Positions 1 through 8,731 of a stretch of 64,000 bases of DNA are shown in pieces. Position numbers and translations under genes: made by a program. The notes beneath the pieces are model-generated. The model was not told where the DNA came from and made no database searches. It saw only the letters and a program-made list of their open reading frames with translations. The DNA is from Pseudomonas lurida (GTDB lineage Bacteria; Pseudomonadota; Gammaproteobacteria; Pseudomonadales; Pseudomonadaceae), in the NCBI RefSeq assembly GCF_002563895.1, contig NZ_PDJB01000001.1, forward strand, positions 3,331,501-3,395,500, read 5' to 3'. Each line of letters starts with the position of its first letter. Positions within the stretch are counted from its first letter, which is position 1.

Positions 1-179
1 CCGGTGACCACCAGCACATCACCATTGGCAGTGGCTTGCAGCCGTGCCGCATGGTCGGCCGCAAGCAACGTAAGGCGAGCGTGCAGACGCCGCGCAGCAT
101 CGCCCCAGGCGACCGCGGCTTGAGCCTGGGCGGGCACCTGCCGCGAACGCCAGGCCCAGGGTTGGCTCGGCGTGCTCAT
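1..179 (-). CDS. Partial hypothetical protein, downstream partner of the MoxR gene
   Basis: Only the first 59 codons are visible; the gene continues past the left edge. It starts at the ATG at 179 reading leftward, and this ATG overlaps the TGA of the MoxR-type gene (ATGA), so the two are probably translationally coupled in one operon. The visible N terminus is rich in Ala, Arg, Trp and Gln and shows no signal peptide or recognisable domain. MoxR ATPases normally sit next to VWA or accessory proteins of a chaperone-like system, and some Pseudomonas loci pair such an ATPase with beta-propeller/VWA ternary (bpX-type) proteins. That assignment is a guess here because the diagnostic part lies outside the window. 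Confidence 0.7.
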   Translation of the reverse strand, partial: MSTPSQPWAWRSRQVPAQAQAAVAWGDAARRLHARLTLLAADHAARLQATANGDVLVVT

Positions 180-1297
180 TCGGCAGGTGTCAGCAGACGG
201 GTGAGTTGCCCCCGCGCGTGCTGCAACGGCTCGGGCATGGTCTGGCTGTTGAAATTGGCATCGATCTCGCGCAACAGACCTTCGAGTGCGGTACTGGTCG
301 GCGGCTCGGTGCGGGCCAGGTAGTCTTCGGCGGTTTCCAGCAAGCGGTTCAAGCGTGACATCGGTTGCAGCGTGGCCTCTTCCACCGCGCTGAACAGGTG
401 GCTGTTGCTGGAGGCGGCAAACAGATCGCGCAACACTTCACGGCCGTGTTGCTGGGTGGCCTGGGTCGGCAACACATACAGCAGCGGCCACACGTCGGCG
501 TCACTGGCTTGCAGCCGGCCACTGAGCAATGCGGCGGCGGCAATCAGGCGCTGGGATTTGACGATGCGTCGGTCCGACAATTGGATGCCGGCTTCACGCA
601 GGCGGCGAATCGCCTGGGCCAGGGTTGGGCGCACCGCACTCAGGTCGACGTGTTTCAGGGCCTGGCCGAGGGTGTCCAGTTGCGCAAGGCCGAGCAACTG
701 TTGCACCGGGCGCTGTTCCGACTGCCAGCCGCCGGCCAGCATGGCTTCCAACTGATTGTCCGGCACCGACTCGACAAACAGGTGCAACAGGAACCGGTCG
801 CCGAACGCCGCCAGTGCTTCATCGTCCGGCAGGCCATTGGCCGCGCCCACGCACACACGCAGCGGGCATTGCACCTGGGTATGGCCACGGCGGAAACGGC
901 GCTCGTTGAGGACGCCCAGCAAGGTGTTGAGGATCGCGGTGGAACCCAGGAACACTTCGTCGAGAAACACGATATCGGCTTCCGGCAGCATGCCACTGAC
1001 ATCAGTTTCCACCGTGCCTTCGCGCAGCTTTTTCAGGTCTACCGCGCCAAACAGTTCGGAGGGCTCGGTGAAACGTCCGAGCAGGTATTCAAAGTAGCGC
1101 CCCCCCATGGACTGCGCGACACGCCGTACCACCGCGCTCTTAGCGGTGCCGGGTGGCCCGATCACCAGGATGTGCTCCTGGGCCACGGCCGCCAGTACGA
1201 TCAATTCGGCGAGTTGCTCGCGCCCCACCAAGCCTTCGGTAGCGGCACGCACAGCATGACGGATGTGCGCGGCAGCGCCCTGCAACTGAGCAATCAT
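176..1297 (-). CDS. MoxR/RavA-type AAA+ ATPase
   Basis: A 373-residue AAA+ ATPase of the MoxR/RavA type. Walker A (GPPGTAKS) lies near residue 48, Walker B (IVFLDE) near residue 115, followed by the ILNTLLGVLNERR stretch typical of the family. The chosen start is the ATG at 1297, because AGGGAAGA lies just upstream at good spacing; an in-frame start 21 bases further upstream exists but lacks this. Members act as ATP-driven chaperones that mature or insert cofactors into partner complexes, usually with a VWA protein. The downstream partner leaves the window. This protein is clearly different from the second MoxR ATPase at 43.1 kb, so the window carries two separate MoxR systems. Confidence 0.9.
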   Translation of the reverse strand: MIAQLQGAAAHIRHAVRAATEGLVGREQLAELIVLAAVAQEHILVIGPPGTAKSAVVRRVAQSMGGRYFEYLLGRFTEPSELFGAVDLKKLREGTVETDVSGMLPEADIVFLDEVFLGSTAILNTLLGVLNERRFRRGHTQVQCPLRVCVGAANGLPDDEALAAFGDRFLLHLFVESVPDNQLEAMLAGGWQSEQRPVQQLLGLAQLDTLGQALKHVDLSAVRPTLAQAIRRLREAGIQLSDRRIVKSQRLIAAAALLSGRLQASDADVWPLLYVLPTQATQQHGREVLRDLFAASSNSHLFSAVEEATLQPMSRLNRLLETAEDYLARTEPPTSTALEGLLREIDANFNSQTMPEPLQHARGQLTRLLTPAE

Positions 1298-1388
1298 GGG
1301 TGTCTTCCCTGAAACCAAAGCGGAGAATCTTGCCTGAGGCTAAGGTATTAGCAAAGCGTTGTTACACACTCACCTCAGGAGTCAGCCC

Positions 1389-1877
1389 ATGCAGCTTGAA
1401 GGATCCTGCCATTGCGGCGCCGTGACGTTCAGCCTCAACAGTGCCCACCCCTACCCCTACCAGCGTTGCTACTGCTCGATCTGTCGAAAGACCCAGGGCG
1501 GTGGCGGTTATGCGATCAACCTGGCGGGCGATGCCCAGAGCTTGAAGGTCCGCGGGCGCAAACTCATTTCGATCTACCACGCCAGGCTCAAGCCCGAGGG
1601 CGCCAGCCGTGCCCACGTGAGTACGGCGCAACGGCACTTCTGTTCGCAGTGCGGCAGCGCCTTGTGGTTGTTCAGCCCAGAGTGGCCGGCGTTGATCCAC
1701 CCGTTCGCCTCGGCCATCGACACGCCGTTGCCGGTGCCGCCGGAGCATACGCACCTGATGCTGGGGTCGAAGGCGCCATGGGTGGAGGTTACGCTGCGCA
1801 AAGGCGACCTGCAGTTCGATGAATACCCCGAAGAGTCCATCGCCCAGTGGCACGAGCGGCACAAGTGCCAGTGCTGA
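1389..1877 (+). CDS. GFA family (Mss4-like) zinc protein
   Basis: A 162-residue protein of the GFA (glutathione-dependent formaldehyde-activating) family. It shows the family's zinc-binding cysteines in order: CHCGAV near the N terminus, CYCSICRKTQG next, then FCSQCGSALW. The start is the ATG at 1389, preceded by AGGAG. The fold is well established but the reaction is not: most members named after formaldehyde activation have no demonstrated substrate. It stands alone, divergent from the MoxR gene, and nothing nearby suggests a pathway. Confidence 0.85.
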   Translation: MQLEGSCHCGAVTFSLNSAHPYPYQRCYCSICRKTQGGGGYAINLAGDAQSLKVRGRKLISIYHARLKPEGASRAHVSTAQRHFCSQCGSALWLFSPEWPALIHPFASAIDTPLPVPPEHTHLMLGSKAPWVEVTLRKGDLQFDEYPEESIAQWHERHKCQC

Positions 1878-1974
1878 CAACCTGGCCCGCTGATCGTGCA
1901 TGAGCCTTGCTCGGCAAGGCTGCCGGAGACCCAAGGTGACTACAGCGCGACCATCCGCTACCTGCCGATAGCGT

Positions 1975-4900
1975 GTGAAACATGCACTCACTGATTCAGA
2001 TGGGAACCAGCGGCCTGGCGCTAGCGACGAACCAGAAAACACCCAGTCGCTATCGTCGTCCTTGCGGAGCTCATTGATGGTCCCCTCTACGCAATCTACA
2101 CCCCTTGGCGCCACCGGCCTTGGCGCCACACGCCAGGCCCCACCCCCAGAGGTAGAGCAGCCCTCCTCTCGTCAGTCAGCCCCCCCACCTCCTGACTGGA
2201 TGGCAGTCATCAACAGCACGCCACGGCACAAAGCCGATGCAGCATTGGCCGGCGCTTACGCTGCCGCGCTGACCACCGCTGCGCACAACCTGCCCTCACC
2301 CGTCACGGGAGGCGAGACCATTTACCCCATTCCCATCGACTCTACGTTCGGGCAATGGCGAAAGCACCTCGACGCCTTGTTGGCGAGTGACGATTTCAAG
2401 CAGTGGGCCCACGACAATCGTGTTGACCTGTCCAAGACCATTCGTATTTTCCCTCCAAGCGACGCCACTTCGGGTTGGATATACGCCCAGGGCACGCACT
2501 CTGCACCCAACGACGCGGGTGCAGGCGATTCGCGTAGCGCTCGCACGGCCCCACGCGCTTTCGGAGCACGCTTCAGCAACGGCCAATCGCTGCCTGCCTC
2601 GTGGCCTTTGATCCTGCAGGCAGCTAAAACGCTAGCGGCGGGCCAACTCTCAGTCTCTGTCCCTTCGCCCCTTCATTCCGTACTCGACACACACGCCGAG
2701 CGCCCCGCTCGACTCGAAGAACTTGCAGCCTTCTATGGCGAGCAAGTGCCTGATGACCATGAAGCGCTTACGCAACGCGCGAATCAGTTAAGACAAGCCA
2801 CCACCTTCCCTCTACCCGGTGCATCACTCTCGACAGCGCAATTTGAAATGCGCTCCGAGGCCGTACTTGAACAGCAACAAAGGGCGTTCGGCGATATCCG
2901 TAACAACACCCTCCTGTGCCAGCGGTTGTCCACGGCGATCACACCACCGCCCACCTCAACCCGCGCAACGGACCTGCCTCCCTCTTTCGTCGACTCGCCA
3001 GAGACACCAGAACAGGCGACGCGAAGAGAAAAAGCCTGGATTGCACAACTGCTCGAAAGTGACTCATTCACGTCAGAGGTCGACCCTTCTTCCTGGTACT
3101 TTCAGGATGAGCAACTGGCGCCTGGGGCCCGCGTCAGCCTCAAACGGTTCATCACCGACAAGGGGTGGAACGTTCCGCAGACAAAAGACGACATCAACAA
3201 CTTGATCAAGTCCATCCAACGAGGGTCATTGCCCTCGCTTCCCCGTGGAAATCTCACCGGAGCCCTGGGCTGGACGGCGGCACTGACGCCGGATGAAAAG
3301 AAGCAGCTCTACAGCCACGTCCGATTTAACAACCTCAACCTACCGGGGCTGGGCGCTGCGCATGCCCCGTTCAACAATAACGGCGGAGCATTCAACTACC
3401 TGACTCAAAACCGCCAGTGGTCATCCTCCGAGCTCAACGCTGCACATGAGGTTGTAGAGGACATACTCAGCTCGCCAAAAGCCAGGGAGCTGGAAGCGGC
3501 GTTGCAACGGCAGATGGGCGTCCTGGGCGATGCCAGCGGTTCTGACATGACGTTGGCGGCGATCCTGCTGGGGTTGGATACCGATAGGGCGCTGGGTTTG
3601 TCGAAGAGAAATGAAATTGCCGGTTTCGATCTGGCGAACAAACGCTTCTACGGGCAGCCGCTGAGTCAAATCAGGCAAGCGCTGACCGACCATCTGGCCG
3701 AGAGTGAGCGCACCCCTGCCAGGATGGCTCCCGTTGCAGCGTATATGCTGCTTTCAAGCGCCGCGCCGGAACTGTTGGTCAAGGATATCCCTGTCGACGT
3801 GACGTACGGCTCACCGACGTGGGCCAGCCTGAAGGCCACAGTGGCATTCATAGAGGCAAAGAGCCCTGGCAGCGCCTCACTCATGCGCTTCGCCGACGTG
3901 GTCGAGTACGGGGCAATCGAGCCGATTTCCGAAGACGAGCACGCGCTGCTGAATGAGGCCAGGCGGGAGACCGTCATCGATTGGGCGCTGGTGCATGGCG
4001 TGCTGCCGCCATCGCCAACGGGACGCTACTCCGACGAGCAATTGAATACCGCGCAGACAACCTTCTGCGAGGTGATGAGCGCGCTGCAAACCATTTCCGG
4101 GGATTTAACCGCACCCGTCCCGATGCTTAAAGACATGGCTTTGGAAGAACTGGGGACGCGCTACAAGCATGTTCCACTCGAGCTGGCCGTGATCACCAAC
4201 CCCCAGGCAAGAACGAACAACGCAACCAACAACGACCTCTTACACACCAACACGGGCCCCTATTCGCTACTGGACCTTTACATCGCCAACCAGGCACCAA
4301 GCCCGCAAGAGCAGAACAAGTGGTATTCATTAAGAGAACAGGTCGTTCCGGGAAGATCGGTCGAACTGCTGCACACACTGCCTGATATCAAGTTCGCCCA
4401 CCGCCTGGCAGTGACCGAGCATCAACGCGGCAGAGAAAGGGGGTTGAGCAACCTCACCAGGCATCTCATTTCGCAATTACCGGTGGGCGACAGAGCGCAA
4501 CTGGAATATGGAAAACTTGATATTTTCGTTGAAGGCGAGGTCATCAAGCATCGCGTTCCAATCCGGTCCGGCACGCTCAACCTTGACGAATCAACGCCTA
4601 GGCAAGCGCCCGGCAAGCGCTCGTTGATCATCAGATCGACGCTCAACCATAACGCAAGATTTTATGAGTTTTGCCCACAGCAAAACTACGTGAGACTGCG
4701 CGATGATCTGGACAGCGGCTTCGTTCCAGGGCCGCAAAAAGCATGGGTAAGAGAACGCTCACCGGACACGGGGGGAGAAAAGTACTCCACCACGGCAATC
4801 ACTGAATTCAGCATGCCTGAGAGCGACAACAGTAAGTTAGGGGCCACCCCACCGCCCACAGGCGAACTTGCCCCTGCCTCCTATACCAGCGCACGCAGCC

Positions 4901-6180
4901 AGTTTCTTGGCGAGCTGCTCGCCAGGCATACCCTCGGGTTCGTCGACCTCGAACAACGGGTGAGCGCAACTGGCCACGCAACACGCTTTGACGACGAAGA
5001 TGAAGAGTTCGAGACCCATAAAGAGGCGCTTCTGGCCTCGTTGATCGTCGTCAATCCGATCAGGAATGTGATCAACGGTGACTGGCTTGCGCTGGCGTCC
5101 GACGTCCTGTTCGATGGGGTCATGTACGTCACGACCGCTGGCCTGGGCAAGGCTGCCAGCGTGATCAAGCCGTTGAATGGCGCACTTGCGAAAACCGGCA
5201 AGCCGTTCGGGCGGCGCCTGTTTGCACAAACACCCCATCCTCCCGCTAACCGACTGACCGATAATTTCAATCAGCGCTCGCCCCGAAAGACCGGGCACCA
5301 TGACCTTGCCGATTTAGCCAGCCGACCGGATATCGCTCAGGGCACTTATAGAAAGGGCCTCGTCGAGCTGTCTACACCTGCCACCTTCAATAAACCAACT
5401 GGCAAGTGGTACGCGGTAGATTCAAAGACTAACAAGGCTTATGGAAAACCTCTTGAACACTTTACGCCACAGGGATCGGCACGCCTTGATGACGCACTGC
5501 CCGGCCCCCAGAGGAGCGCCATGAGCCCTGCGCAACGGACACTGGACAGAGCGCTGGGGCGCGACAACGTTATTCAGATGGGAGGGCCGATGCGCGATCT
5601 GAAACTGATTGGCAATGAAGTTCATACCTTCACCGATACCTACAAAGGAACGAAACGTCTCAATATCGTCGCACACGGTGTCAAACGAAATTGGGTCGAT
5701 CGGATCACGGGGGACGGTACGAAAATCGTCATGGATAACACACTCTATGATGCGCCTGGGTTAGCGACGTTGCTGAGAAGCAGAGGTGTCGACCCTGCGA
5801 CTTTCGATAACGTACGCCTTCTGGTTTGCTATTCCGCCGAAGGAAGAAGCAGAGCCTTTGGACGTCTCTTTCAAAGAGAAATAAATAGACCCGTCAAGGC
5901 GTTTGAAGGGACCGTCTCATTGACGCACGGCTCGACCTCCGTGACCGACGTACGGAATAAAGTACGCAGCGACGTGTTGCTGAGCTATCCACAGGCGACA
6001 CCGGCCGATATTGAGCAAGCAACCGATATTTTGACGGAAGGATTATTCAATGGAAAAGCCACTCCACATATCCAAAAAAACCATGGGCAGACCATCAGGG
6101 TCAATATCGATGCGGGCAACAGTGCCCCTCATTATGAAGATCTGAAGATCAGCTACCTGCCACGACGATTCACTCGGTAG
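1975..6180 (+). CDS. Giant toxin-like protein (DUF6543 type) with caspase-like C-terminal domain
   Basis: A 1,401-residue protein resembling the large dermonecrotic-toxin-like (DUF6543) proteins of Pseudomonas. The N terminus is Pro/Ser rich. A segment near residues 115-165 (TFGQWRKHLDALLASDDFKQ) is of the type seen in these proteins, and the hydrophobic stretch near residues 1020-1070 (IRNVINGDWLALASDVLFDG) resembles their membrane-active region. The last 200 residues hold NIVAHG with His1234 and VRLLVCYSAEGRSRAFG with Cys1285. This is the His-Gly and strand-end Cys pattern of clan CD cysteine proteases such as the C80 domain of MARTX toxins, so autoprocessing or effector proteolysis is an inference. 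Two starts are possible: GTG 1975 with no clear ribosome site, or ATG 2077 with GGAG seven bases upstream. It ends two bases before the convergent rstB stop, and no terminator is visible between them. Confidence 0.75.
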   Translation: MKHALTDSDGNQRPGASDEPENTQSLSSSLRSSLMVPSTQSTPLGATGLGATRQAPPPEVEQPSSRQSAPPPPDWMAVINSTPRHKADAALAGAYAAALTTAAHNLPSPVTGGETIYPIPIDSTFGQWRKHLDALLASDDFKQWAHDNRVDLSKTIRIFPPSDATSGWIYAQGTHSAPNDAGAGDSRSARTAPRAFGARFSNGQSLPASWPLILQAAKTLAAGQLSVSVPSPLHSVLDTHAERPARLEELAAFYGEQVPDDHEALTQRANQLRQATTFPLPGASLSTAQFEMRSEAVLEQQQRAFGDIRNNTLLCQRLSTAITPPPTSTRATDLPPSFVDSPETPEQATRREKAWIAQLLESDSFTSEVDPSSWYFQDEQLAPGARVSLKRFITDKGWNVPQTKDDINNLIKSIQRGSLPSLPRGNLTGALGWTAALTPDEKKQLYSHVRFNNLNLPGLGAAHAPFNNNGGAFNYLTQNRQWSSSELNAAHEVVEDILSSPKARELEAALQRQMGVLGDASGSDMTLAAILLGLDTDRALGLSKRNEIAGFDLANKRFYGQPLSQIRQALTDHLAESERTPARMAPVAAYMLLSSAAPELLVKDIPVDVTYGSPTWASLKATVAFIEAKSPGSASLMRFADVVEYGAIEPISEDEHALLNEARRETVIDWALVHGVLPPSPTGRYSDEQLNTAQTTFCEVMSALQTISGDLTAPVPMLKDMALEELGTRYKHVPLELAVITNPQARTNNATNNDLLHTNTGPYSLLDLYIANQAPSPQEQNKWYSLREQVVPGRSVELLHTLPDIKFAHRLAVTEHQRGRERGLSNLTRHLISQLPVGDRAQLEYGKLDIFVEGEVIKHRVPIRSGTLNLDESTPRQAPGKRSLIIRSTLNHNARFYEFCPQQNYVRLRDDLDSGFVPGPQKAWVRERSPDTGGEKYSTTAITEFSMPESDNSKLGATPPPTGELAPASYTSARSQFLGELLARHTLGFVDLEQRVSATGHATRFDDEDEEFETHKEALLASLIVVNPIRNVINGDWLALASDVLFDGVMYVTTAGLGKAASVIKPLNGALAKTGKPFGRRLFAQTPHPPANRLTDNFNQRSPRKTGHHDLADLASRPDIAQGTYRKGLVELSTPATFNKPTGKWYAVDSKTNKAYGKPLEHFTPQGSARLDDALPGPQRSAMSPAQRTLDRALGRDNVIQMGGPMRDLKLIGNEVHTFTDTYKGTKRLNIVAHGVKRNWVDRITGDGTKIVMDNTLYDAPGLATLLRSRGVDPATFDNVRLLVCYSAEGRSRAFGRLFQREINRPVKAFEGTVSLTHGSTSVTDVRNKVRSDVLLSYPQATPADIEQATDILTEGLFNGKATPHIQKNHGQTIRVNIDAGNSAPHYEDLKISYLPRRFTR

Positions 6181-6182
6181 CG

Positions 6183-7463
6183 CTATGACTCAGCGTACGC
6201 CCACGTCATCCTGAACGACGCGCCACCCCACTCCGAATCCAGCACCTGCACCTGGCCGCCGTGCCACTGCGACACCCGCTGCACCAGCGCCAGGCCAAGG
6301 CCGAAGCCACCGGTGCGACGGTCGCGGCTGGCGTCCAGGCGCATGAAGGGTTGGAAAATCTTCGCGCGGCCTTCCTCCGGCACACCCGGCCCGTCGTCAC
6401 ACACCCGCACTTCATAGCCGTTGCCGAACGTGAGCAACGACACTTCCACGCGGCACTCGGCGTAGCGGATGGCGTTGCGCAGCAGGTTGATCACCGCACG
6501 TGCCATGAAGCGCGGCTCGATCTGGATAACGTCTATCTCGCAAGTGCGCAACGACAGCTGGATACCGGCCGCCTCGGCCTCCAGCGCCACGCTGCCGATC
6601 ACACTGTCGAGCCAGCTGTGAGCCTCGATGGGCTCGCGTGTGACCTGGGTGGCGCCGCGCTCGAGGCTGGCGTAGGTCAGCAGTTCGGAGACCATTTCTT
6701 CGAGCTCGCCCAGGTCGGCATACATGTCAGTGATCAATTCGCTGCGTTGGCGCGGGTCGGTTTGCTGCTTGAGTTGGTCGAGCTCGAACGACAGGCGTGC
6801 AATCGGCGTACGCAGTTCGTGCGACACGGCGTTGGTCAGTTCTCGCTGGTTGGCGATCAGGCTTTCGATGCGCTCGGCCATCTGGTTGAAGTGCCCTGCC
6901 AATTCGCGCACGGTGGAGCGGCGCGGCAGCAGGATGCGTGACCCGAGGTCGTTATCACCGAAACGTTGTGCCGCCAGGCGGATATGCTCCAGGTCACGCC
7001 AGTGCGGACGCACCCAGAAATACAGCACGATCGCCAGGCTCAACCCCAACAGGCTGTAGGCCCACAGGTAGAGCCATTTCGGTTCTTCGGGCAGCTTGAT
7101 ATTCAGCAGTTGCGGGCCGCCATCGATGTTGGCGATGAACTCCATGAAGTCGCCGCGCACCACCAGTTTTCCGGCGGCGAGCAGTTGCTGTTCGCGCGGG
7201 CTCAGCGCCAGGTCATCGCGCTGCACCAGTTTGAGGTGCAGGCCGTAATGAGGTTGCAGCTCGCCCAGCCGTGCCTCGCGCGCGTCGCCCGGCAAGGGCC
7301 GCAATTGTTCCACCAGGCCATAGGCGGGGCCACGCAGGGCTTCGCGGTTGTAGGTTTCATTGGCTTCGGGCAGCAACTCGTCAAACGTGTAGTTGACCAA
7401 CCAGATCGCGCCTGCCAGGCCCAGCGCGAGGATGATGTACAGGCGGATATAGAGCCGCAGCAT
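6183..7463 (-). CDS. rstB: Sensor histidine kinase RstB
   Basis: A 426-residue inner-membrane sensor kinase. Two transmembrane segments (about residues 8-26 and 132-150) flank a periplasmic domain. A HAMP linker begins at WVRPHWRDLEHIRLAAQRFG, the H-box is AVSHELRTPIARL, and N, G1 (CDDGPGVP) and G2 (GGFGLGLALV) boxes form the ATP-binding domain. The WVRPHW..RLAAQRFGD signature and the family-wide layout match RstB of enterobacteria. Its ATG follows immediately after the TAG of rstA, so the two are co-transcribed and probably translationally coupled. The inducing signal in Pseudomonas is not deducible from the sequence. Confidence 0.9.
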   Translation of the reverse strand: MLRLYIRLYIILALGLAGAIWLVNYTFDELLPEANETYNREALRGPAYGLVEQLRPLPGDAREARLGELQPHYGLHLKLVQRDDLALSPREQQLLAAGKLVVRGDFMEFIANIDGGPQLLNIKLPEEPKWLYLWAYSLLGLSLAIVLYFWVRPHWRDLEHIRLAAQRFGDNDLGSRILLPRRSTVRELAGHFNQMAERIESLIANQRELTNAVSHELRTPIARLSFELDQLKQQTDPRQRSELITDMYADLGELEEMVSELLTYASLERGATQVTREPIEAHSWLDSVIGSVALEAEAAGIQLSLRTCEIDVIQIEPRFMARAVINLLRNAIRYAECRVEVSLLTFGNGYEVRVCDDGPGVPEEGRAKIFQPFMRLDASRDRRTGGFGLGLALVQRVSQWHGGQVQVLDSEWGGASFRMTWAYAES

Positions 7464-8171
7464 CTAGAACTCCCACGCAAACGGATTGAACAGGTACCCC
7501 TTGCCCCAGATAGTCTTGATGCACACCGGTTCGCGGGGATTGTCGTTGAGTTTGCTGCGCAGTTTGCTGATGTACACATCGACACTGCGGTTGAGGCCGT
7601 CGAAGGCGATGCCCCGCATGCGGTTGAGGATGTCATCGCGGGACAGGATCGTGCCCGAGTGACTGGCCAGCAACCACAGCAATTCGAACTCCATGGTGGT
7701 GAGGTCGATCTTGTCATCGCCCAGGCTGACCACCCGGCAACTGCGATCGATGGCCAGCCGCCCGAAAGCCAGCGACCCGCGCACCGTTGGTTCCGGTGCC
7801 TGTCGCCGTTGCAGGGCGCGCAGGCGCGCCAGTAGCACCGGCGGCTTGATCGGCTTGATCACATAGTCGTCGGCACCGGACTCCAGCCCGAGGATATGGT
7901 CCAGGTCGTCTTCCTTGGCCGTCAGGATCACGATAGGCGTGTCGGACACCGCGCGGATCCCGCGGCACACATGCAGGCCACTTTGGCCGGGCAGCATCAG
8001 GTCAAGTACGACGATCTTCGGTGTGAAGTCCAGGAACGCCGCCAGGGCCTCATCACCCCGATGCTCCACGCGCACCTCGAAACCATGCTGTGACAGAAAG
8101 TGCGCGATCAGCCCTGCCAGTTTTTCGTCGTCCTCAACGAGCAACACCTTGCCCAAGCCCAGGTTTTCCAT
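7464..8171 (-). CDS. rstA: OmpR-family response regulator RstA
   Basis: A 235-residue response regulator with an N-terminal receiver domain (acidic pocket VEDD, phospho-acceptor Asp57 in VVLDLMLPG, Lys in LTAKEDD) and a C-terminal winged-helix DNA-binding domain of the OmpR/PhoB type (VDVYISKLRSKL). It is the first gene of the rstAB operon and is phosphorylated by RstB. Three GTTTTTAA motifs upstream, in helical phase, may be its own binding sites (separate entry). The start ATG at 8171 is the only reasonable one before the receiver domain. Confidence 0.92.
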   Translation of the reverse strand: MENLGLGKVLLVEDDEKLAGLIAHFLSQHGFEVRVEHRGDEALAAFLDFTPKIVVLDLMLPGQSGLHVCRGIRAVSDTPIVILTAKEDDLDHILGLESGADDYVIKPIKPPVLLARLRALQRRQAPEPTVRGSLAFGRLAIDRSCRVVSLGDDKIDLTTMEFELLWLLASHSGTILSRDDILNRMRGIAFDGLNRSVDVYISKLRSKLNDNPREPVCIKTIWGKGYLFNPFAWEF

Positions 8172-8290
8172 AAGTTCTCAGTGTGCAGACACGGATTGAA
8201 GAGCGGGCATTATAGGTGGCAAAGCCAGGCCGCAGAGGTACTACGCCTGACGAAAACCGCCTTTCACCGAGGTTTTCAAAGAAACTTCAT

Positions 8291-8330
8291 GTTTTTAAAA
8301 GTTTTTAACATTTCACCCGTAGTTTTTAAC
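8291..8330. promoter_or_regulatory. Phased GTTTTTAA direct repeats upstream of rstA
   Basis: GTTTTTAA occurs at 8291-8298, 8301-8308 and 8322-8329, with starts 10 and 21 bases apart, that is one and two helical turns. The last two are part of a perfect 10-mer repeat, AGTTTTTAAC. OmpR/PhoB-family regulators bind such in-phase direct repeats, and the array lies 120-160 bases upstream of rstA, so autoregulation by RstA is a reasonable inference. No binding evidence is available from the sequence alone. Confidence 0.4.
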
Positions 8331-8442
8331 CCTGGCTGTCGTTCGCGCCAGTGGGTTTGAGATTGGACGTCGATTTTTCTGACATCCCCTCCCCACGCCC
8401 ATTTGGGAAATTTCAACCCTGCCATTAATAGGAGACACGTTC

Positions 8443-8466
8443 TATATTGTCACCTCGCAGTGACAA
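8443..8466 (+). promoter_or_regulatory. Putative promoter -10 with overlapping palindromic operator
   Basis: TATATT at 8443-8448 is a good -10 candidate with only a weak -35 match about 17 bases upstream. It is overlapped by a perfect palindrome with 7-base arms, TTGTCAC at 8447-8453 and GTGACAA at 8460-8466, separated by six bases. A site covering the likely transcription start (about 8454) is where a repressor dimer would act. It would control the biosynthetic operon that follows. The regulator is not identifiable in this window. Confidence 0.5.
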
Positions 8467-8517
8467 AAATCAGCAGCACGCGCGTTGACAGATCAGCAAC
8501 CCAAATGAAACTATCCT

Positions 8518-8551
8518 TGAACTTTCAGCGATTCACCGTCGCTTAAGTTCA
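8518..8551 (+). promoter_or_regulatory. Stable RNA hairpin in the operon leader
   Basis: TGAACTT (8518-8524) pairs with AAGTTCA (8545-8551) and AGCGA (8527-8531) with TCGCT (8539-8543), closing on a seven-base loop with only a small internal asymmetry. The hairpin lies between the putative promoter and the first ribosome-binding site. It is not followed by a T-run, so it is not a classical terminator. It may stabilise the mRNA 5' end or regulate translation. Confidence 0.5.
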
Positions 8552-8590
8552 GGGATGACCATTAAAATAAATATCAAAGGAATTGATATC

Positions 8591-8668
8591 ATGCGACACC
8601 TCGCCCCCGCCTGTTGCCCTCATCTTTTTTCGTCACCCCCTTATTCAAGCCTTCGCCAATCCAATTAA
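8591..8668 (+). CDS. Possible 25-residue leader peptide
   Basis: An ATG at 8591 with an excellent ribosome-binding site (AAAGGA, nine-base spacer) opens a frame of 25 codons ending in TAA at 8666-8668. The peptide is MRHLAPACCPHLFSSPPYSS followed by LRQSN; it has adjacent cysteines and is Pro/Ser rich. The ribosome site is much better than that of the ligase gene 64 bases downstream, so this may be a leader ORF that controls entry to the operon, or a small peptide in its own right. There is no homology evidence; it may be fortuitous. Confidence 0.35.
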   Translation: MRHLAPACCPHLFSSPPYSSLRQSN

Positions 8669-8731
8669 GAAAGCCGCCCTTACCGGACAGCTGCTTATCG
8701 TCTTTGCGCTTATTGAAAACGGGTGCCCTGC

